Of a stretch of DNA of 64,000 nucleotides, positions 1 through 12,195 are shown piece by piece. The translations under genes and the position numbers were made by a program. The stretch covers positions 62,001-126,000 of the forward strand of contig NW_024883014.1 in assembly GCF_019059575.1 (NCBI RefSeq), given 5' to 3'. Positions within the stretch are counted from its first letter, which is position 1; each line of letters opens with the position of its first letter. A model generated the notes under the pieces. The model worked only from the letters and a program-made list of their open reading frames with translations. It did no database searches and was not told where the DNA came from. This DNA comes from Amphibalanus amphitrite (Eukaryota; Arthropoda; Thecostraca; Balanomorpha; Balanidae).

Positions 1-34
1 AGTTGACCAGCCGTAGTATACTGACAGTGGTCGG
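1..34 (-). repeat. Partial copy of the adjacent TRAF6 exon in the intron
   Basis: Bases 1-34 resemble bases 65-106 inside the zinc-finger exon: both begin AGTTGACCAGCCGT and end CAGTGGTCGG, with differences and a short gap between. The copy lies just past the exon's 5' splice site (exon edge at base 50), so the intron begins with a second, diverged piece of the exon. The copy may continue beyond the left edge. Confidence 0.6.
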
Positions 35-3000
35 TTTTATAACACTGACCTTTTGCTGGTTGAGTTGGAACTGTTCGTTGCACAGTGAGCAGTTGACCAG
101 CCGTCGCAGGCAGCTGCTCTGGCAGTGGTCGGCGATCTCCCTCTTCATGGTGCGCATCGAGCACCGGTTCGGGCAGGGCACGATCTGGGGACAGACAGGG
201 GGCAGGTCATAATTGGCCGTGGCATCTGGTCAGACTAGAGGGGCAGCAGGGTGAACGGTGGAATACCGACACAAAGCGGAGATATCGAGATACGAAAGAT
301 AAATACCCCAATGACAGTCTTATACAGCCCGGAGCGATGAAGATAGCTAAAAAGCTAAGCATGACTTAAAAAGTTTGCGTTGACGATAGCACAGCAAGCA
401 ACCTTTTTGTCATCACGTCCACCTTTAAGCCGACAATTTATCAGAACGTTATTTCCACAAAACTGAGCCGTGGGCAAAACACATTCCTTTTATGTTCATA
501 GCTCATCTTACTCAATTCTTCATTTTTCTTTCTCCCTCACCTGGTACTCGCACTCTGTCAGGTGTCTGTCGACGTTAGCCAGCTCCACCAGAGTCGGACA
601 GCCGCTCTTGCTGTTGGGACAGTGGACGCGCAGCTGTAGGATCTCGCGGCGCGTGTAGTTGTCCGGGTAGATGTCATTCTCTGTCAGCGGCTGGTTGTCC
701 TGAGGGCACTGCTCGCGCTCCCGTCTGTCGGACAAGTGAAACATGGGACGGGTCAGGGTAGGGTTGAGGGATGGCGGGTGGTGTAAAATGGTCGGCGGAG
801 ACTGTTAAAAGGGGAGCCAGTCCCTTGTCCCGTTTACGATGAGCAATCAGACATCGTTCATAATGGCCCCGTCGTCGAATAAAACGCCACAGATATCGTA
901 TGAGCATTTGACTCAACATAAATACGAGTAACCTTCGCTGTCCCGCTCAGATCATCGCAGTGTCACCTAAAACATAAGCCACAACACTATGCTCCACATA
1001 CATTACGCTGATTTTCTAAAGTGTGACCAAGTGTCTCCCGTGTGAAAAACGACAGCCCTGCGGAGCCGGCCGGGCGGTAGCCACAGCCGGGTTCCAGTTC
1101 CCAGCCGGCCGCCCGTCAGCCATCACCAGGCCGATTAGTGAAGGTCGCGGCAGTTACACAGTCACGGATATTACACCTGACGCCAAGGCCAGGCAGCGGC
1201 GGCGGCGGCGGCGGCCGTAAAACAAATGCAGCCCATGCCGAGGCAAACACGCCTCGATATCGTGATGGTCGGCGGATCACAGCACGAGACACACTGATAA
1301 AAACAGAGTAGTCCATGGCGTAACAGGTAAATAAGAGACACCTGTGAACGGTGCTTGTATAATGAACATCAACTGTCGCTGTAGATTGTGGATGGCAATT
1401 TCTCTCATTCGACGGCAATTTTCCACATCCTTTTACATGTCCGCATGGGGGCAGAGCTAACACGGCGCTAGAGTAGGCACAGATTCACGAAGAGATGACG
1501 GGCACATGGCGTTAAAACCAGTTGCACGAGCGTGCGCTGGAACCGCATAGCTCGTGAAGTTCCATACCGGTTCAAGAGCTACAAAATGGATACAGGTACC
1601 CTCTATGAGTTCAAAAATGGTATTGTTAGTTTTATGGAAAAGAAGGCCTGTTAAACGATTTGCTAGGTGCCATGGCAACAATAAAGCAAAAACCCATGAC
1701 TGAAAAGGGGAAAAAAACGCAGAAACGCGACAACCAACGAGCAATAGCCAGTAACTATATGTGCACTGGTCATCCTCCAGTCTTCTACGTGTATGTTATT
1801 GATTTGATTCTATCCCTAATTCGCTCAGCCTCCGTGTAGCCATTCCACTTCTGCCATGACCGGCCGCCCAGCCACAAAGCCTCTCGTTTTCAGGTATTCT
1901 GAGCAGCCAGCCCCTCGTGCCCACGGAATCCACCCACTTTCCCGTGCTCACATAGTCCGCCCAGCCAGAACAGCTCTCGTGCTCACGTATTTCGCCGTGA
2001 GCCCCCCCCCCCCCCCCACTGCCACTCCACGCGGTCGTCCTAATCTGATAACGGCTCAGCGAGCGCGGCATTCCATAAGGAGGAGGCAGCTCACCTGGGA
2101 GGTTATGCCTCTACGGTGCCGAGAAAATTCACCGAAACTCGGCACATAGCGGGCTGGGTGATGGCAATACGAGAAATGCCGATGTCGTGTGGACATGTGT
2201 TATCGGATAAAAAAGACCTTGAATAAGTGCGCAGTCTTCAAGGTCACGTGAAATAGTAACGCAGTAATATGCACTCGTATGCAGTCAACGTTCATGTTAA
2301 TGATATTCACCGATTCTGTGGCCAGTCCGATCTCCAAACAAGTGTTGCGTAACACCCTATGTGATGCCACTCACGGGACCCCGACAGTAACACTGGACGG
2401 GTTTCCCGCAGTATGCGACCAACACACAGTGGCGTGGCGTGCCGAGAATACGCGGAGCGACACTGAAAGATTCACCGGGTAGGACCACACAGGTGGCATG
2501 GCCAACTCCATGGCGTGGTGGCGAGACAGATTTGTGCGATAAAGTACAGGTGGGGCTGCAGCCGGTTCCTAAATGAACCCGCTGCTGCCTGTCACCAACA
2601 ACAGGAATAACTGTCATAGTCGGTGTGAGTCGTGAGGTTGCAAGGCTCCGTTAGGTCCTAACTCAGAAGGACATAAATGGCCATCGGTTAATGATACCAC
2701 ACTATAGCACGACTTATCAGAAAGGAAAGGCCTATTCGGTTCACAATAATTCAGTATTCGGTAGTTCCATTCTTAGCGCTGCAAATTAATTATGTAGCTT
2801 CACGCGAACGTGCCACAGCAGCAAACAACTATCCTGTTGGTCCTAGATGATATTGAGATTAATCGAGAAACCAATAGGCAAACATAGGGGCATGTCAGCG
2901 AGTTCAGCTCAATTTATATCACGTCAGTTTTACATGAGCATGCTGGCTCATGTTATCCAGCTGCATGATAATCCGGCCTTTCCTTTCTATCAGCAGTTCC

Positions 3001-4088
3001 ATCTCGGCATCCTGCTGGCCTCTATTCAATTGGCACGAACGCCATCCGCCCGGTGCCTCCTCATTCCTGGTATTCGGGATTAGCATACCGGCGGCGATGT
3101 CTAGCGGTCCGCTCCACCACCCAGCTGGATCTAGTGAACTGTTTTTGGAGCTCCTGCCAGAAGACCAACGCTGGGACCCTCAGTTTCCAGCCTCAGTACG
3201 AAGTGACTGTCGGCCGTATCAACTCGAGCGGATGAACCATTATACATAGACGAAACTCAACCCCAGCGGCAGCCCACAACATCCGTTACCCACTCTGCAG
3301 CGAGACTGTCGCTCCTCCCCAGCAGGAAGTCCCCGTCTTATCAGCTCTGCGGTGGCGTAACTCTCAGCCGCCCCCGACCCGCCGCCGCCGCTACCAACCC
3401 TACCAGCCCCCACTCTCCCCCACAGCTGCCTGTATACCAATCGAACCGACCCCGGGCCTCTGGACCGGCGCTCGGGGACCAGCGGACTATCCCCGCGCGC
3501 CGCCCAGCGCCGCGAGACCAGCGGCAGCGGGCCAGCCCAGCACCGCCTCACGGGCGGACCACCCTATAACTCACCTGAGCCAGGCCAGGATGCAGGGCCC
3601 GCAGAACTTGTGGCCGCACGACGTCTGAACGCAGTCCCGCTGGCACATCAGACAGATGGGGCACTCGTACTTGGCCTCCAGCGGCGGGTCGAACTCGAAG
3701 TCGTACCCCGCCTGCGGCGTACGGTCGTCCGGGCGGGGTCAGGTTACATGGTGGGGAACGGTGAGGGGCTGACAGACAGTGCGCGATGGGACATACAGGG
3801 CTGAAGTTCAAGCATGTACAGATTTTCATGGAATATGAATTATGAAATCAAGTAAAAGAACAAGCCAAGCTAATAAATATACATGAATCAGGTAGCCTAT
3901 TTTATTCTAATATTCTAAAACAACTTAACAGCTTTTCACAGAAACAACACATCTAGGCTCCTTCCCAATGCTGTGATAATGAGATAGCACCATGGAGTGA
4001 AACTCACAATATTTGTGGAGGACATCCAGCTGGTGTCATCTGGGTCACTGTGGCTGAGCTGAAGAACAGGCTCCTCTAGGGACCCCAT
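1..4088 (-). CDS. TRAF6: TRAF6-like E3 ubiquitin ligase, 5' part (partial at left edge)
   Basis: Four coding exons are visible on the minus strand: 4088-4008, 3711-3575, 724-541 and 184-50; the rest lies beyond the window. Phases close exactly (81, 137, 184, 135 nt) and give 179 residues. After a short acidic N-terminus the protein reads [20 protein letters not shown], the start of a TRAF6-type RING finger. The C3HC4 ligands are visible as CPIC, the CGHKFCGPC segment and CPQD. TRAF-type zinc fingers follow ([10 protein letters not shown], then VPCPNRCSM and NCSLCNEQF). The coiled coil and MATH/TRAF-C domain are not in the window. In the family this is the K63-ubiquitin ligase that links Toll/IL-1-type receptors to NF-kB and JNK signalling in the cytoplasm. 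I chose the ATG at 4088; an in-frame ATG at 4136 is also possible. The match to TRAF6 rather than other TRAFs rests on the RING and the sequence just before it. Confidence 0.87.
725..3574. other. Large TRAF6-like intron; no recognised gene
   Basis: This 2.85 kb intron separates the RING exon from the first zinc-finger exon. It holds GC-rich patches (about 1050-1220 and 3330-3540, including a CGG-type run near 1195-1215) and a C-run at 2001-2017. I see no second gene. Open frames over the GC-rich patches show no recognisable protein and no supporting splice pattern. Confidence 0.5.
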
Positions 4089-4649
4089 GACTGTAGAGTG
4101 TAGATGGTGGAAACACTGCAAGGTAAGGTACAGCATAAAACATTGTGCTGCCCCTTTCCCATATTAGATATAATGTGTAGAGACAAGGCTACCACTTCAT
4201 AGGACTAGTGGCCTTCTCAATTATTGCAGATATCATCTGCAGATAAGTGAGCAAGACACATGTCTCCTTTCCTTGGTTTTTGATCTTCAGAACAAAGTAT
4301 TATACACTGATCTAATGTGTACAGCTCACTACCCAGCTATTCAGTCAGGCTAAGGCTTGGTAAAACCATGAACAAGGTAGCACCAAGCTGTGAAGAAGAT
4401 TTGAAATTTGGAAGTCCATATTGTCCTTCACTCATCCATCCATACCAATACTCCACTGTGGAGTCATATGGACTATGGAGTCTCCAAGTCCATATGAAAT
4501 GAAAAGCATTAAGTTGAAAAACAAATAATATATGCGCATGGACTACCCAGTGTCAATACAATATAAAGTAAATTGAAGTGAGTTAAGCTTCTTGCATGGC
4601 AAAAAGGTAGTTGGATCTTTGACTAAGGCTTCTGGGGTACGTTCTAAGG
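4089..4649. other. Upstream region of the TRAF6-like gene; nothing recognised
   Basis: AT-rich sequence 5' of the presumed start codon on the minus strand. No convincing TATA box, coding exon or repeat was seen. A non-coding first exon could lie here or further right. Confidence 0.35.
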
Positions 4650-5628
4650 CACGTCAGAATAGCTAGTGACATTTGAGCTAGTGACTTTTGAACTAGTACA
4701 AAACAGCTAGTGCCTCAAAACAGCTAGTGACAAAACAGCTAGCGTCAAAATAGCTAGTGAAGCAAAATAGCTAGTGCTTAGAAACAGCTAGTGAGAAAAC
4801 AGCTAGCGTCAAAGTAGCTAGTGAAGCATAAAGAGCTAGTGCCTCAAGACAGCTAGTGACGAAATAGCTATCGTCAAAATAGCAATTTCGTTGGACCTCT
4901 GTTCCCTTCCCATTCACTTCGCTTCAAAAATGCAAGATATCTATGACTGTAAAGATGTATTTCCCGCGATATGCCATCTCTTGTGAGCTTTGAGGGTGTA
5001 CCATGTCGAAAAGGTATGTACCTACCGATGATAAGTGTATTTAGAAGCGTTGATAATGTCAATATTGACTACCGCAAAAAGTACCTAAATGCGGCTAGCT
5101 TAGCCATTTTCGAAGATAGGTATCGGGCTAAAACTTTTGACAGTGGGTCATCGGTATGTGTTCAATCACATGTGTTCCGTTGCTTCCTTTTTTACTTGAG
5201 CGCAAATGTAAGTTTTGAAGACCATCACAGTAGCAAACGCTTCTAAAGGTGGAAAGTGGGCAAAATATCCTGAATTTGTTGTGCTGCATGGGAAGTAGTG
5301 TTGATGAGAAAAGGGGTTTTTGTTCCAGATTATTGTGGGTGCAGAATACATTGTCTGCACCCACTGGAGAATTATTGTGGGTGCAACTGCACCCACTGCA
5401 CCCATGGTTCCTATGCTTATGACTAGCTATAATGAAGCACTAGCTATTTTGCTCTACTAGCTATATTGACGCTAGCTGTTTAGTCACTAGCTGATTTAAT
5501 GCACTAGCTATTTTGCATTACTAGCTATTTTGGCGCTAGCTGTGTTGTCACTAGCTGTTTTAAAGCACTAGCTCTTTTGTACTAGCTCAAAAGTCACTAG
5601 CTCAATAGTCACTAGCTGTTTTGACGTG
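4650..5628. mobile_element. Fold-back (FB-like) element with subrepeated inverted termini
   Basis: The left arm (about 4650-4890) is built from tandem short units containing AGCTAGTG, and the right arm (about 5425-5628) is the same array in reverse complement. The outer ends match as CACGTCA at the left and TTGACGTG at the right. The middle (about 4890-5420) is unique apart from a small hairpin of GTGGGTGCA/TGCACCCAC motifs near 5330-5404. No transposase is seen. Long inverted termini made of short direct repeats are typical of FoldBack-type elements. I could not identify a clean target duplication. Confidence 0.65.
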
Positions 5629-7149
5629 GACCCGGCTTCTGTCACTCTGTGCCCCAAATTGAAATAAGACAGCACTAGCAGTGAAACCCAGCACAAGAAC
5701 TAAAACTTTTACTTATACTTTAACTTTTACTAGGACCATTTACTAGTCAAAATGTAGGCACCTTATCTCGCCTTGCCAAAAACCAGCCCAAAGCGTAACA
5801 TTTAAACTCTGATTGAGATGCAAAACAAAGGTAAATCAACTGAAGGATGCACAATAAGCAACAAACAATTGATTTCAGGCTTTTATATATTTCATGAGAC
5901 TCAGATGACATTCCAAAATCCAAAAATATAGTTGAATTTCCTATCAAAGTCCAAGCATTAAACACCGACTGCTGCTAGAACAGAAATGGAAAAAGGAAAA
6001 ACAATGGTTTACCTAATTCATTTCTTACTTATGGTTTTCAAAGTATCAAATACAATAAGCGAAATATTTTTTTTTTTCAAAATAACAAAATGAGCAATTA
6101 CCTACCAATAACCCCCTGCCCTCCACTCCAAAGTCCAAGGTGGTTGATGTGCGTCACCGACTTGCCTTGCCCTTCGAAGATTTCCCACGGAGTATGTGCC
6201 AAGGATAGCTTAAAATGAAAAACTAAAATACAGCTATGAAATAATAATAAAAATGACGTCATTAACCGTGATGTCTTGCACCAACAGCTTTTGTTGCCCA
6301 ATTTTAAGATTTTTTGCACCAAAAAATAAAAAATAAGGGCGTTTAACTGATTATTAAGGTGAAAAATGCTCTTTTATTACATAAGCTGCAGAAAAACTTG
6401 TAGCACCGAAAAACTCATTGTAGCTGTTCTTTTGAGCGTTGTTTATTTTGACCATTTTGACGCAATTTTGACGTACAAAATTAATTTTGATGAATTACTG
6501 CCATAATTACTGCATGGGGTTGTTTTTATTTTTCTTTGGGTTTTGTGTCATAGAGAGGCCTGCTGGTTGTGGGTATGTAGTTTTCTATTTTTCTCGTGCC
6601 TAATACATCAATTTATATGGCTTTGGGTCACAAAGAAATCGTTCAATCTCAATCTTTTGGATGGTGTTTTGTTTTTGGATAGTATTATATTATACCTAAA
6701 TATAATGGTAATGAAATTGATCATTGACATTAGCATGGCACAACTGTATTTTTTAGCAATAAAAAGACCAAAATACAGTGGCATTTCCACATCATCTCTA
6801 TGACCATGTGTAGTAACATTGCCCATTGGATCCAGATTACGAGCTGATACCAAGTTCCCAACTATCTATAGGGCAGCCATACATGGACATGCCGTGGGCT
6901 TACATCCAGAATATCGACCACATCTGCTAACAGTTCTTACTAAGAACAGCTGTACGCTGATGACCTCAAGTTTGGGCGCTCTAAAATCTCAGATAATCAA
7001 GAATATCAAGCATTGCTTTAGCAGCACTGTTCTCTGCACTGCTAACCAAAATGGAGAGAATGACCACTTGCTGAGTGCATACAGGAGGCAATCATATGCT
7101 CATGGAAACTGGGCTATGGTGTACTCAGTAATAGTATGGTCTGTGTGGT
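5629..7149. other. AT-rich intergenic stretch, nothing recognised
   Basis: Short open frames only, with no domain signature, no paired termini and no exon with matching splice sites. Confidence 0.4.
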
Positions 7150-7600
7150 GTCCCAGCCAGCAAAATTGGTCTGGGCTGTAGCTGGTTTTACTCTGGCTAG
7201 CTCCGGTAATTACACCGGCCGAAGTACGGCCAATGTCTGGAGCTTAACTGGAGCCAACACACGATCCTGGAGCTCGCCCGGCGGGCCCGCACATTAGCCG
7301 TGCCGTACCTCAACTGTGCTTCAGCCACAGTAAGCCAGAGCAGCTACGATGCAGCCGGACCTGGCCGTAGCACGCCGTGGCAGAGAGCCGGTCTTGAGCA
7401 TGACTCGGCAGTCTGAAACCATGCCTACCAACTCCGGAGCGCTACGGCAAAGACTGGCCAACCGGAATTGGGATAGAGCCATATCGGCCCAAACCCCTGT
7501 TCCGAAGGTCCGGAAGGTGTTCCGTTTACACTGGCCCAAATCTGGCATGTCGGAGTTGCCGGGGCAAAACGGACCTGAGCCAAACCAAATTGCTGGCTGA
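7150..7600. mobile_element. Possible MITE with imperfect terminal inverted repeats
   Basis: The sequence CAGCCAGCAAAATTGG near 7153 is mirrored by CCAAATTGCTGGCTG near 7584, enclosing about 450 bp. The interior is unusually GC-rich for its surroundings and non-coding. The termini are imperfect and no target duplication was confirmed, so this is a tentative call. Confidence 0.35.
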
Positions 7601-8709
7601 GGTATGGTCCCATACGGTAAACAAAGCTCTCGATAGGTATACCCTGTCATCCCTGATGCAAAGCTGCATCGTTCGGATTGAGTGAAGTAGGTACGGTTCT
7701 CCAGTAAAAGTCTTGTTGGTTTTGCTTTTTCGGACATATCTGGTCCTATATAATGTTCAAATGCATAAGTATCAACCCGAATTATGTGTATGCACATTTA
7801 CCACGAGACTGTGAAATTGCATCGTTGTATGCCAAATACTTTCCGAGATATTCACCAAAAACCTCATTTTCTGCCGTTTGGGGTATTCTGGCCGCAATCT
7901 TCCTGGGATCGCCTATGGCATCAGTAGAGCCATCTAACGAGAGGAACGAGGAAACACAGAATCATGAATGAATCGAGCGCGTAGTAAACGGTGTATGAAA
8001 GGGAGACTCGGCAGAGGCTATCCGGGTGGCCGGCGCGCGACGCGCCCTTAGGCATCGGCCGACCCTTCGGACCGCGTGGGGTCAGAGGTCGCGCTCGGGA
8101 AGTCTCGGCTCTGGGTTTTAGCGCTGTGCAGTCAGGAAGGGAGGGGAGGATAGCGCTAGCCCGACTGACTAGTATCTCGGCTGATTCGTGTGGGGTGGAA
8201 CGGATCACAGAACAGGATGGTGGCTAGTGGTGGATGATGGGATGGTGGTTAGGTTAGTGCGTACTGCGTAGAACGTAGCTGAACATGCTTTTTTCATGGC
8301 AAACAACATGCAGCATAATGTGCGGGATTATGCCAGAACTCATACAAAAAGGAACTAATATTTCGGCCGAGGGAGTGGATGAGTGCCGTGACAAAGCATG
8401 ACAATGCTGCCAAAATCGGGATACTTGTTTGCTCCCATTTTTTTTTATTAAGTTTTAACCCTAACATGCAGCGCTTGATCCGAACTTAGAGGTCCCCGAC
8501 TGACCTTGGACCTTAAAATCGCACCGTCCGGTGCGCCACCTTTTCTTCAGGGGTGCTCTTCTTAGTTGTATCTGTTCTTACCAATAACTAAAGCAAATCG
8601 AATGTATAATAAAAAAGGCATACCTCCAACACAGTTTAATTCACATCCGCTCGTGTGCATACTTGTTTTTACCTATACCTTCTCGCATCATAATATATCA
8701 CTTCAGTAC
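7601..8709. other. Intergenic, nothing recognised
   Basis: Contains a GC-rich patch at about 8015-8220 and otherwise AT-rich DNA. No gene or element was identified. Confidence 0.35.
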
Positions 8710-9574
8710 TTAACCTTCAACGGAATTTTGGGTTTTCTGCATATACCCCGGCCGAGGGGGGGGGGGGGGCGATTACGACCCCTCTCCGTCTTTTTGCCCC
8801 TAATTGAGCTAGCGCCTTGCGGATACAACTGAGCGCGTGCGTCGTATGAGATGCAGCAACTGGTACCCGAGTTGAATGTCTCAGGTCCACCGATAAACTC
8901 TGAGGTCAGTATAAGTGCTCCAAGTCGCGGGGTCGGTTTTTGGTAAACAACTTCACCTTAAGTGGTTACAGAGCCAAGAGTTTTGCATGCACAAACGCGT
9001 CGAATAGTTTACGCTTTGTTTTTGTTGAGGTCAATTTAAGGTGTTTACCTCAGGTCATGTCAGGGCAGAGCCACTCAGGCCACGAGGCTGACTCAAGGAG
9101 GTCATATCGCTTCTTCGATGCGGTAGGTCCTTACATCTAGTCCACTGGTGGCTTCCCGACTCGCTAGCTCAATTTGATCGGGACTTTTTGGTGAAATCTC
9201 CTGTGACCTTAGTGACGTCATAAATGAAGTCGCCTAACTTTAAGAATGGAAAAGTGAATGCTGGGGCTTGCAAAAATTGTATAAAATAGCGAATTCATGC
9301 GATTGAGACAGCTTTAGATGGCTCCCGGCGCCAAAATAACAGTTGATTAATAATCGTGAGGTTGCGTGACCGACCTGACTTCAGGTGACTCTTAAGAAAA
9401 ATACGAGATAGCTGCATACAAGTTGTGAGGCCTCTGGGAGATAGTACTATAGATCATATAAGCTTCATTCCCCGTTGAAAAGTCCCCTGGCACGAAGGGT
9501 GCTGCGACGTCGCGACATTTTGGGGCCTTACAGAGGTTCACTTTTGACGCCATTGGTCAACGGCCTGACCTTAA

Positions 9575-11288
9575 CCTTCGCACTTGTAGGAGGGTGTCGA
9601 ACAGACCTCCTACGCTCAGTTTTTCGCAAATAACTCGCGCAAAAAGCGGCTGATTGCGGCGAAACTTTCAGTACCCTCGAGTTATTCAATATTACGCCTA
9701 CCCTATAATTTGCATGACCCTGACTCAAAAAACCTTTGACTTGTGACCTGTTTTCCGAGACCATGTTTGGCCGGAATCGCGTTTTGGCGTATTTCGAGTA
9801 GAACGCTTTTTATTGTCTTTTTGTGGCTTTAAGCGATCAAACATGTGAAAGGATGTTGATCGCATGAATTCTAGTGGGTATCAAGGTCATGTGAAGATCA
9901 GTCAGGTCACTGACCTTTGATGACCTTTGTTCACTCTTTCGAGTTCTACATGTTTCTAGGGTAGATTTTGGAGTTGATTTCGCATTTAGAAACCGTTTGA
10001 ACATTTAAGAAGTAGTTTTGGTTCACTCGTAGCATGTGACCTGACCTGACCTGACCCGACCTGGCCTAAATGCACGAAAACATCATCTGTGATCAAAACT
10101 AACTTGAATTTCGTGATCAGCACCCCGCAAAACCCTATAACAGCTTCACTTTACAAAGCTCTAACAGGTCCCGATTCCCCGACTTTTGAGTTATATTGAC
10201 CTGTCAACCAATGACCTAGGACCTTAACCCTCGCCGGCACAGGCCATTTTGGGTTCTTCGACGGCACAAGGGGGGGGGGGGTTGCTACGGACCCCCCCCC
10301 CTCGCGTTTGGCCCCTGATCGAGCTAAAGCTTCGCGGAAAAAAAAACGAGCGTGTTGCCCGTCACGAGAGAAAGCCGATGATACCCAATTTTAAGGTCCT
10401 AGGTCATCGGGTGACCTTCCAGGTCAGGTCAATGACCCAAAAACCGGGAAAATCGGGACCTGTTAGAAAGTCGTAAAGTGTGGCTGCTATGTGGTTTTCC
10501 GGGGTGCTGATCACGAATATCGTATTAGTTTTGATCAGAAATGATGTCTTTAAGCATTTAGACCAGGTCGGGTCAGGTCAGGTCAGGTCAACCGGTAGAG
10601 GTTGTGACGGGTATTCGTAATACGTGTCAACCGCCTCTGACAGCTTCGTAACATGTTACGAAGGCACCAAAACTACTTCGTAAATGTTCAAATGGTTGCT
10701 AAATTCGAATTCAGCTCCAAAAAACTAGCCTAGAAGCATGTAAAGCTCGAAAAAGTGAACCGAGGTCACCCGAGGTCACCAAAGGTCAATGACCTGACCT
10801 AACCTTCAGCTGACCTTGAAACCCACCCTAATGTATGGGAGCAACATCAAATCACATGTTTGAACGTTTGAAACCACGAAAAGCTTGCAACCGCGCGGCT
10901 AATGCGAGCCGACATACGACGAATCGCGATTCCGGCCAAACATGGTCTCGGAAAAGAGGTCACAGGTCAAAGGTCATTTGGGTCAGGGTCAAAAAATTTT
11001 CAGGGTAGGTGTAAAATTGAACAATGCGAGGGTACTAAAAGTTTCGTTGCGATCGGCCGCTTTTTACGCGAGTTATTCGCGAAAAACCTTAGGGGGGGTG
11101 CATCAACCCCCCCCCCCTGTGCCGGCGAGGGTTAAAATTGGGTATCATCGGCCTCCTCTCGTCACGGGCAACACGCTCTTTTTCCGCGAAGCTCTAGCTC
11201 GGTTAGGGGCTGAACGGCAAAGGGGTCCAACGGACCCTCCTCCCCCTCTTTACGATAGACGCTGGCAAAACACCAATATGGGCGAGGG
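9575..11288 (-). mobile_element. Middle nested TTAA-target element (copy A), itself interrupted
   Basis: This copy lies in inverted orientation inside copy C. Its one end follows TTAA at 9571-9574 (CCTTCGCACTTG), and its other end is GGGCGAGGG before TGAA at 11289-11292, a probably mutated TTAA. The sequence just inside 9575 matches the reverse complement of the right end of copy B (the stretch CGCAAATAACTCGCG versus CGCGAATAACTCGCG). Without its own insert it is about 800 bp. Confidence 0.7.
10228..11131 (+). mobile_element. Innermost TTAA-target element (copy B), piggyBac-like ends, 904 bp
   Basis: Exact TTAA flanks occur at 10224-10227 and 11132-11135. Terminal inverted repeats are CCCTCGCCGGCACAGG and its complement, followed inside by a G-run and C-run that can pair with each other. 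The joined flanks recreate GGACCTTAAAATTGGGT, which is the reverse complement of sequence present intact inside copy B itself (about 10383-10406). This proves insertion into a relative and a TTAA duplication. TTAA duplication with CCC...GGG ends is the signature of the piggyBac superfamily; the element is too short to code for a transposase. Confidence 0.82.
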
Positions 11289-11438
11289 TGAAAATACAGC
11301 TGCTGTCATAAAAATTCAGCTTGAATCAAAGGTGAGGCTTGCCAAATTTCAGCCCTCGCAGCTATCAACAAAAATAAACATGTGGAGGCGGCAACCGCCT
11401 CCCCCCTCTCCTCTCGGCCACTGCCAGCGAGGTTTTAA

Positions 11439-12195
11439 GCGTATCATACACGTCACAAAGCATCATATCAAGAGGACACGCCCCAGCAGTCATATGCACT
11501 GAACACAAACTTATTACCCACGCTAGTGTATCGGCACCATAGCACATGGTCGAGACTGTCGTCAGCCACGGCCTCGCACTCGACCAACCCTCTGAGCCCG
11601 TTGACTGCGGGTGACCTTGACATGTCAAGCCTGATCGGCGGCCGGCCGCTGTCGTGCGGTCGTTACACACGGAGGGGAGGGAGACACAAAGCTCTACGTT
11701 AAAGCTGACCTCTGACCTTTCCCTGCGCCCTGGTCACTGACCCCGCTCCATGTCGCTGGGCGGTGGCATGGCGGTGGAAACCGGTTCTAGCCTCTACACA
11801 TGCCACCATTCTAACCCTCCCCTCCCCACGCTACTACGCGGCGTGGAGTACGCTCGTGCGTAACTGGGCGGAGCAAGGGGTCACGCGATACAGGGGCGGA
11901 ACTGGTTGCCCTCCCGCTCGCCGAGCGACCAACGACTAATACCCTGGAGAACCGTACATCGGCAAGAACAGTCTCCCACTAGAAACCTTCCGGGACTTCA
12001 TTGCCAGGGGGACGTCAACTCACTAAGCTCCACCGAAGTGCTCGTGCAGACCATACCTTAAGGGTTGTTTGGAGCAGTTTTTTCAATGACTTGGACACTC
12101 CTATCAGTGTCAAAAAGCTATACTGAAAACTAAATAGATCCCAGCGAACTTCTAACATGACACCTTTTGTTTCAGGATTTACCAATCAATGCATT
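11439..12195 (+). other. GC-rich upstream region of TAMM41
   Basis: About 11570-11960 is distinctly GC-rich with many CpGs, which would fit a promoter and 5' untranslated region for the gene that starts at 12196. A 3' splice site (TTTTGTTTCAG, ending 12175) precedes the start codon, so a non-coding first exon probably lies in this interval. No TATA box was found. Confidence 0.4.

Larger units (their letters stand above)
8714..11434 (+). mobile_element. Outermost TTAA-target element (copy C), split by two nested relatives
   Basis: The element begins directly after TTAA at 8710-8713 with CCTTCAACGG and ends before TTAA at 11435-11438. A G-run (about 8757-8769) sits just inside the left end, followed by a segment shared with the copy at 12388-13424. 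The right terminal portion (about 11293-11434) carries CAGCTTGAATCAAAGGT, closely matching GGCTTGAATCAAAGGT near 13300 in that other copy. Removing the insert at 9575-11288 and one TTAA leaves about 1.0 kb, close to the 1037 bp of the intact relative. It is rich in GGTCA/TGACC motifs and has no coding capacity, so it is a non-autonomous element. Confidence 0.72.

Noticed and set aside
3240-3551. Minus-strand GC-rich frame beside the TRAF6 RING exon
   Set aside because: It lies downstream of a good donor site and has no zinc-finger or TRAF features; low-complexity Gly/Arg content indicates chance.
4650-5628. CRISPR-like array impression from regularly repeated AGCTAGTG
   Set aside because: The genome is eukaryotic, the units are short and irregular, and the second array is inverted; this fits a fold-back element.
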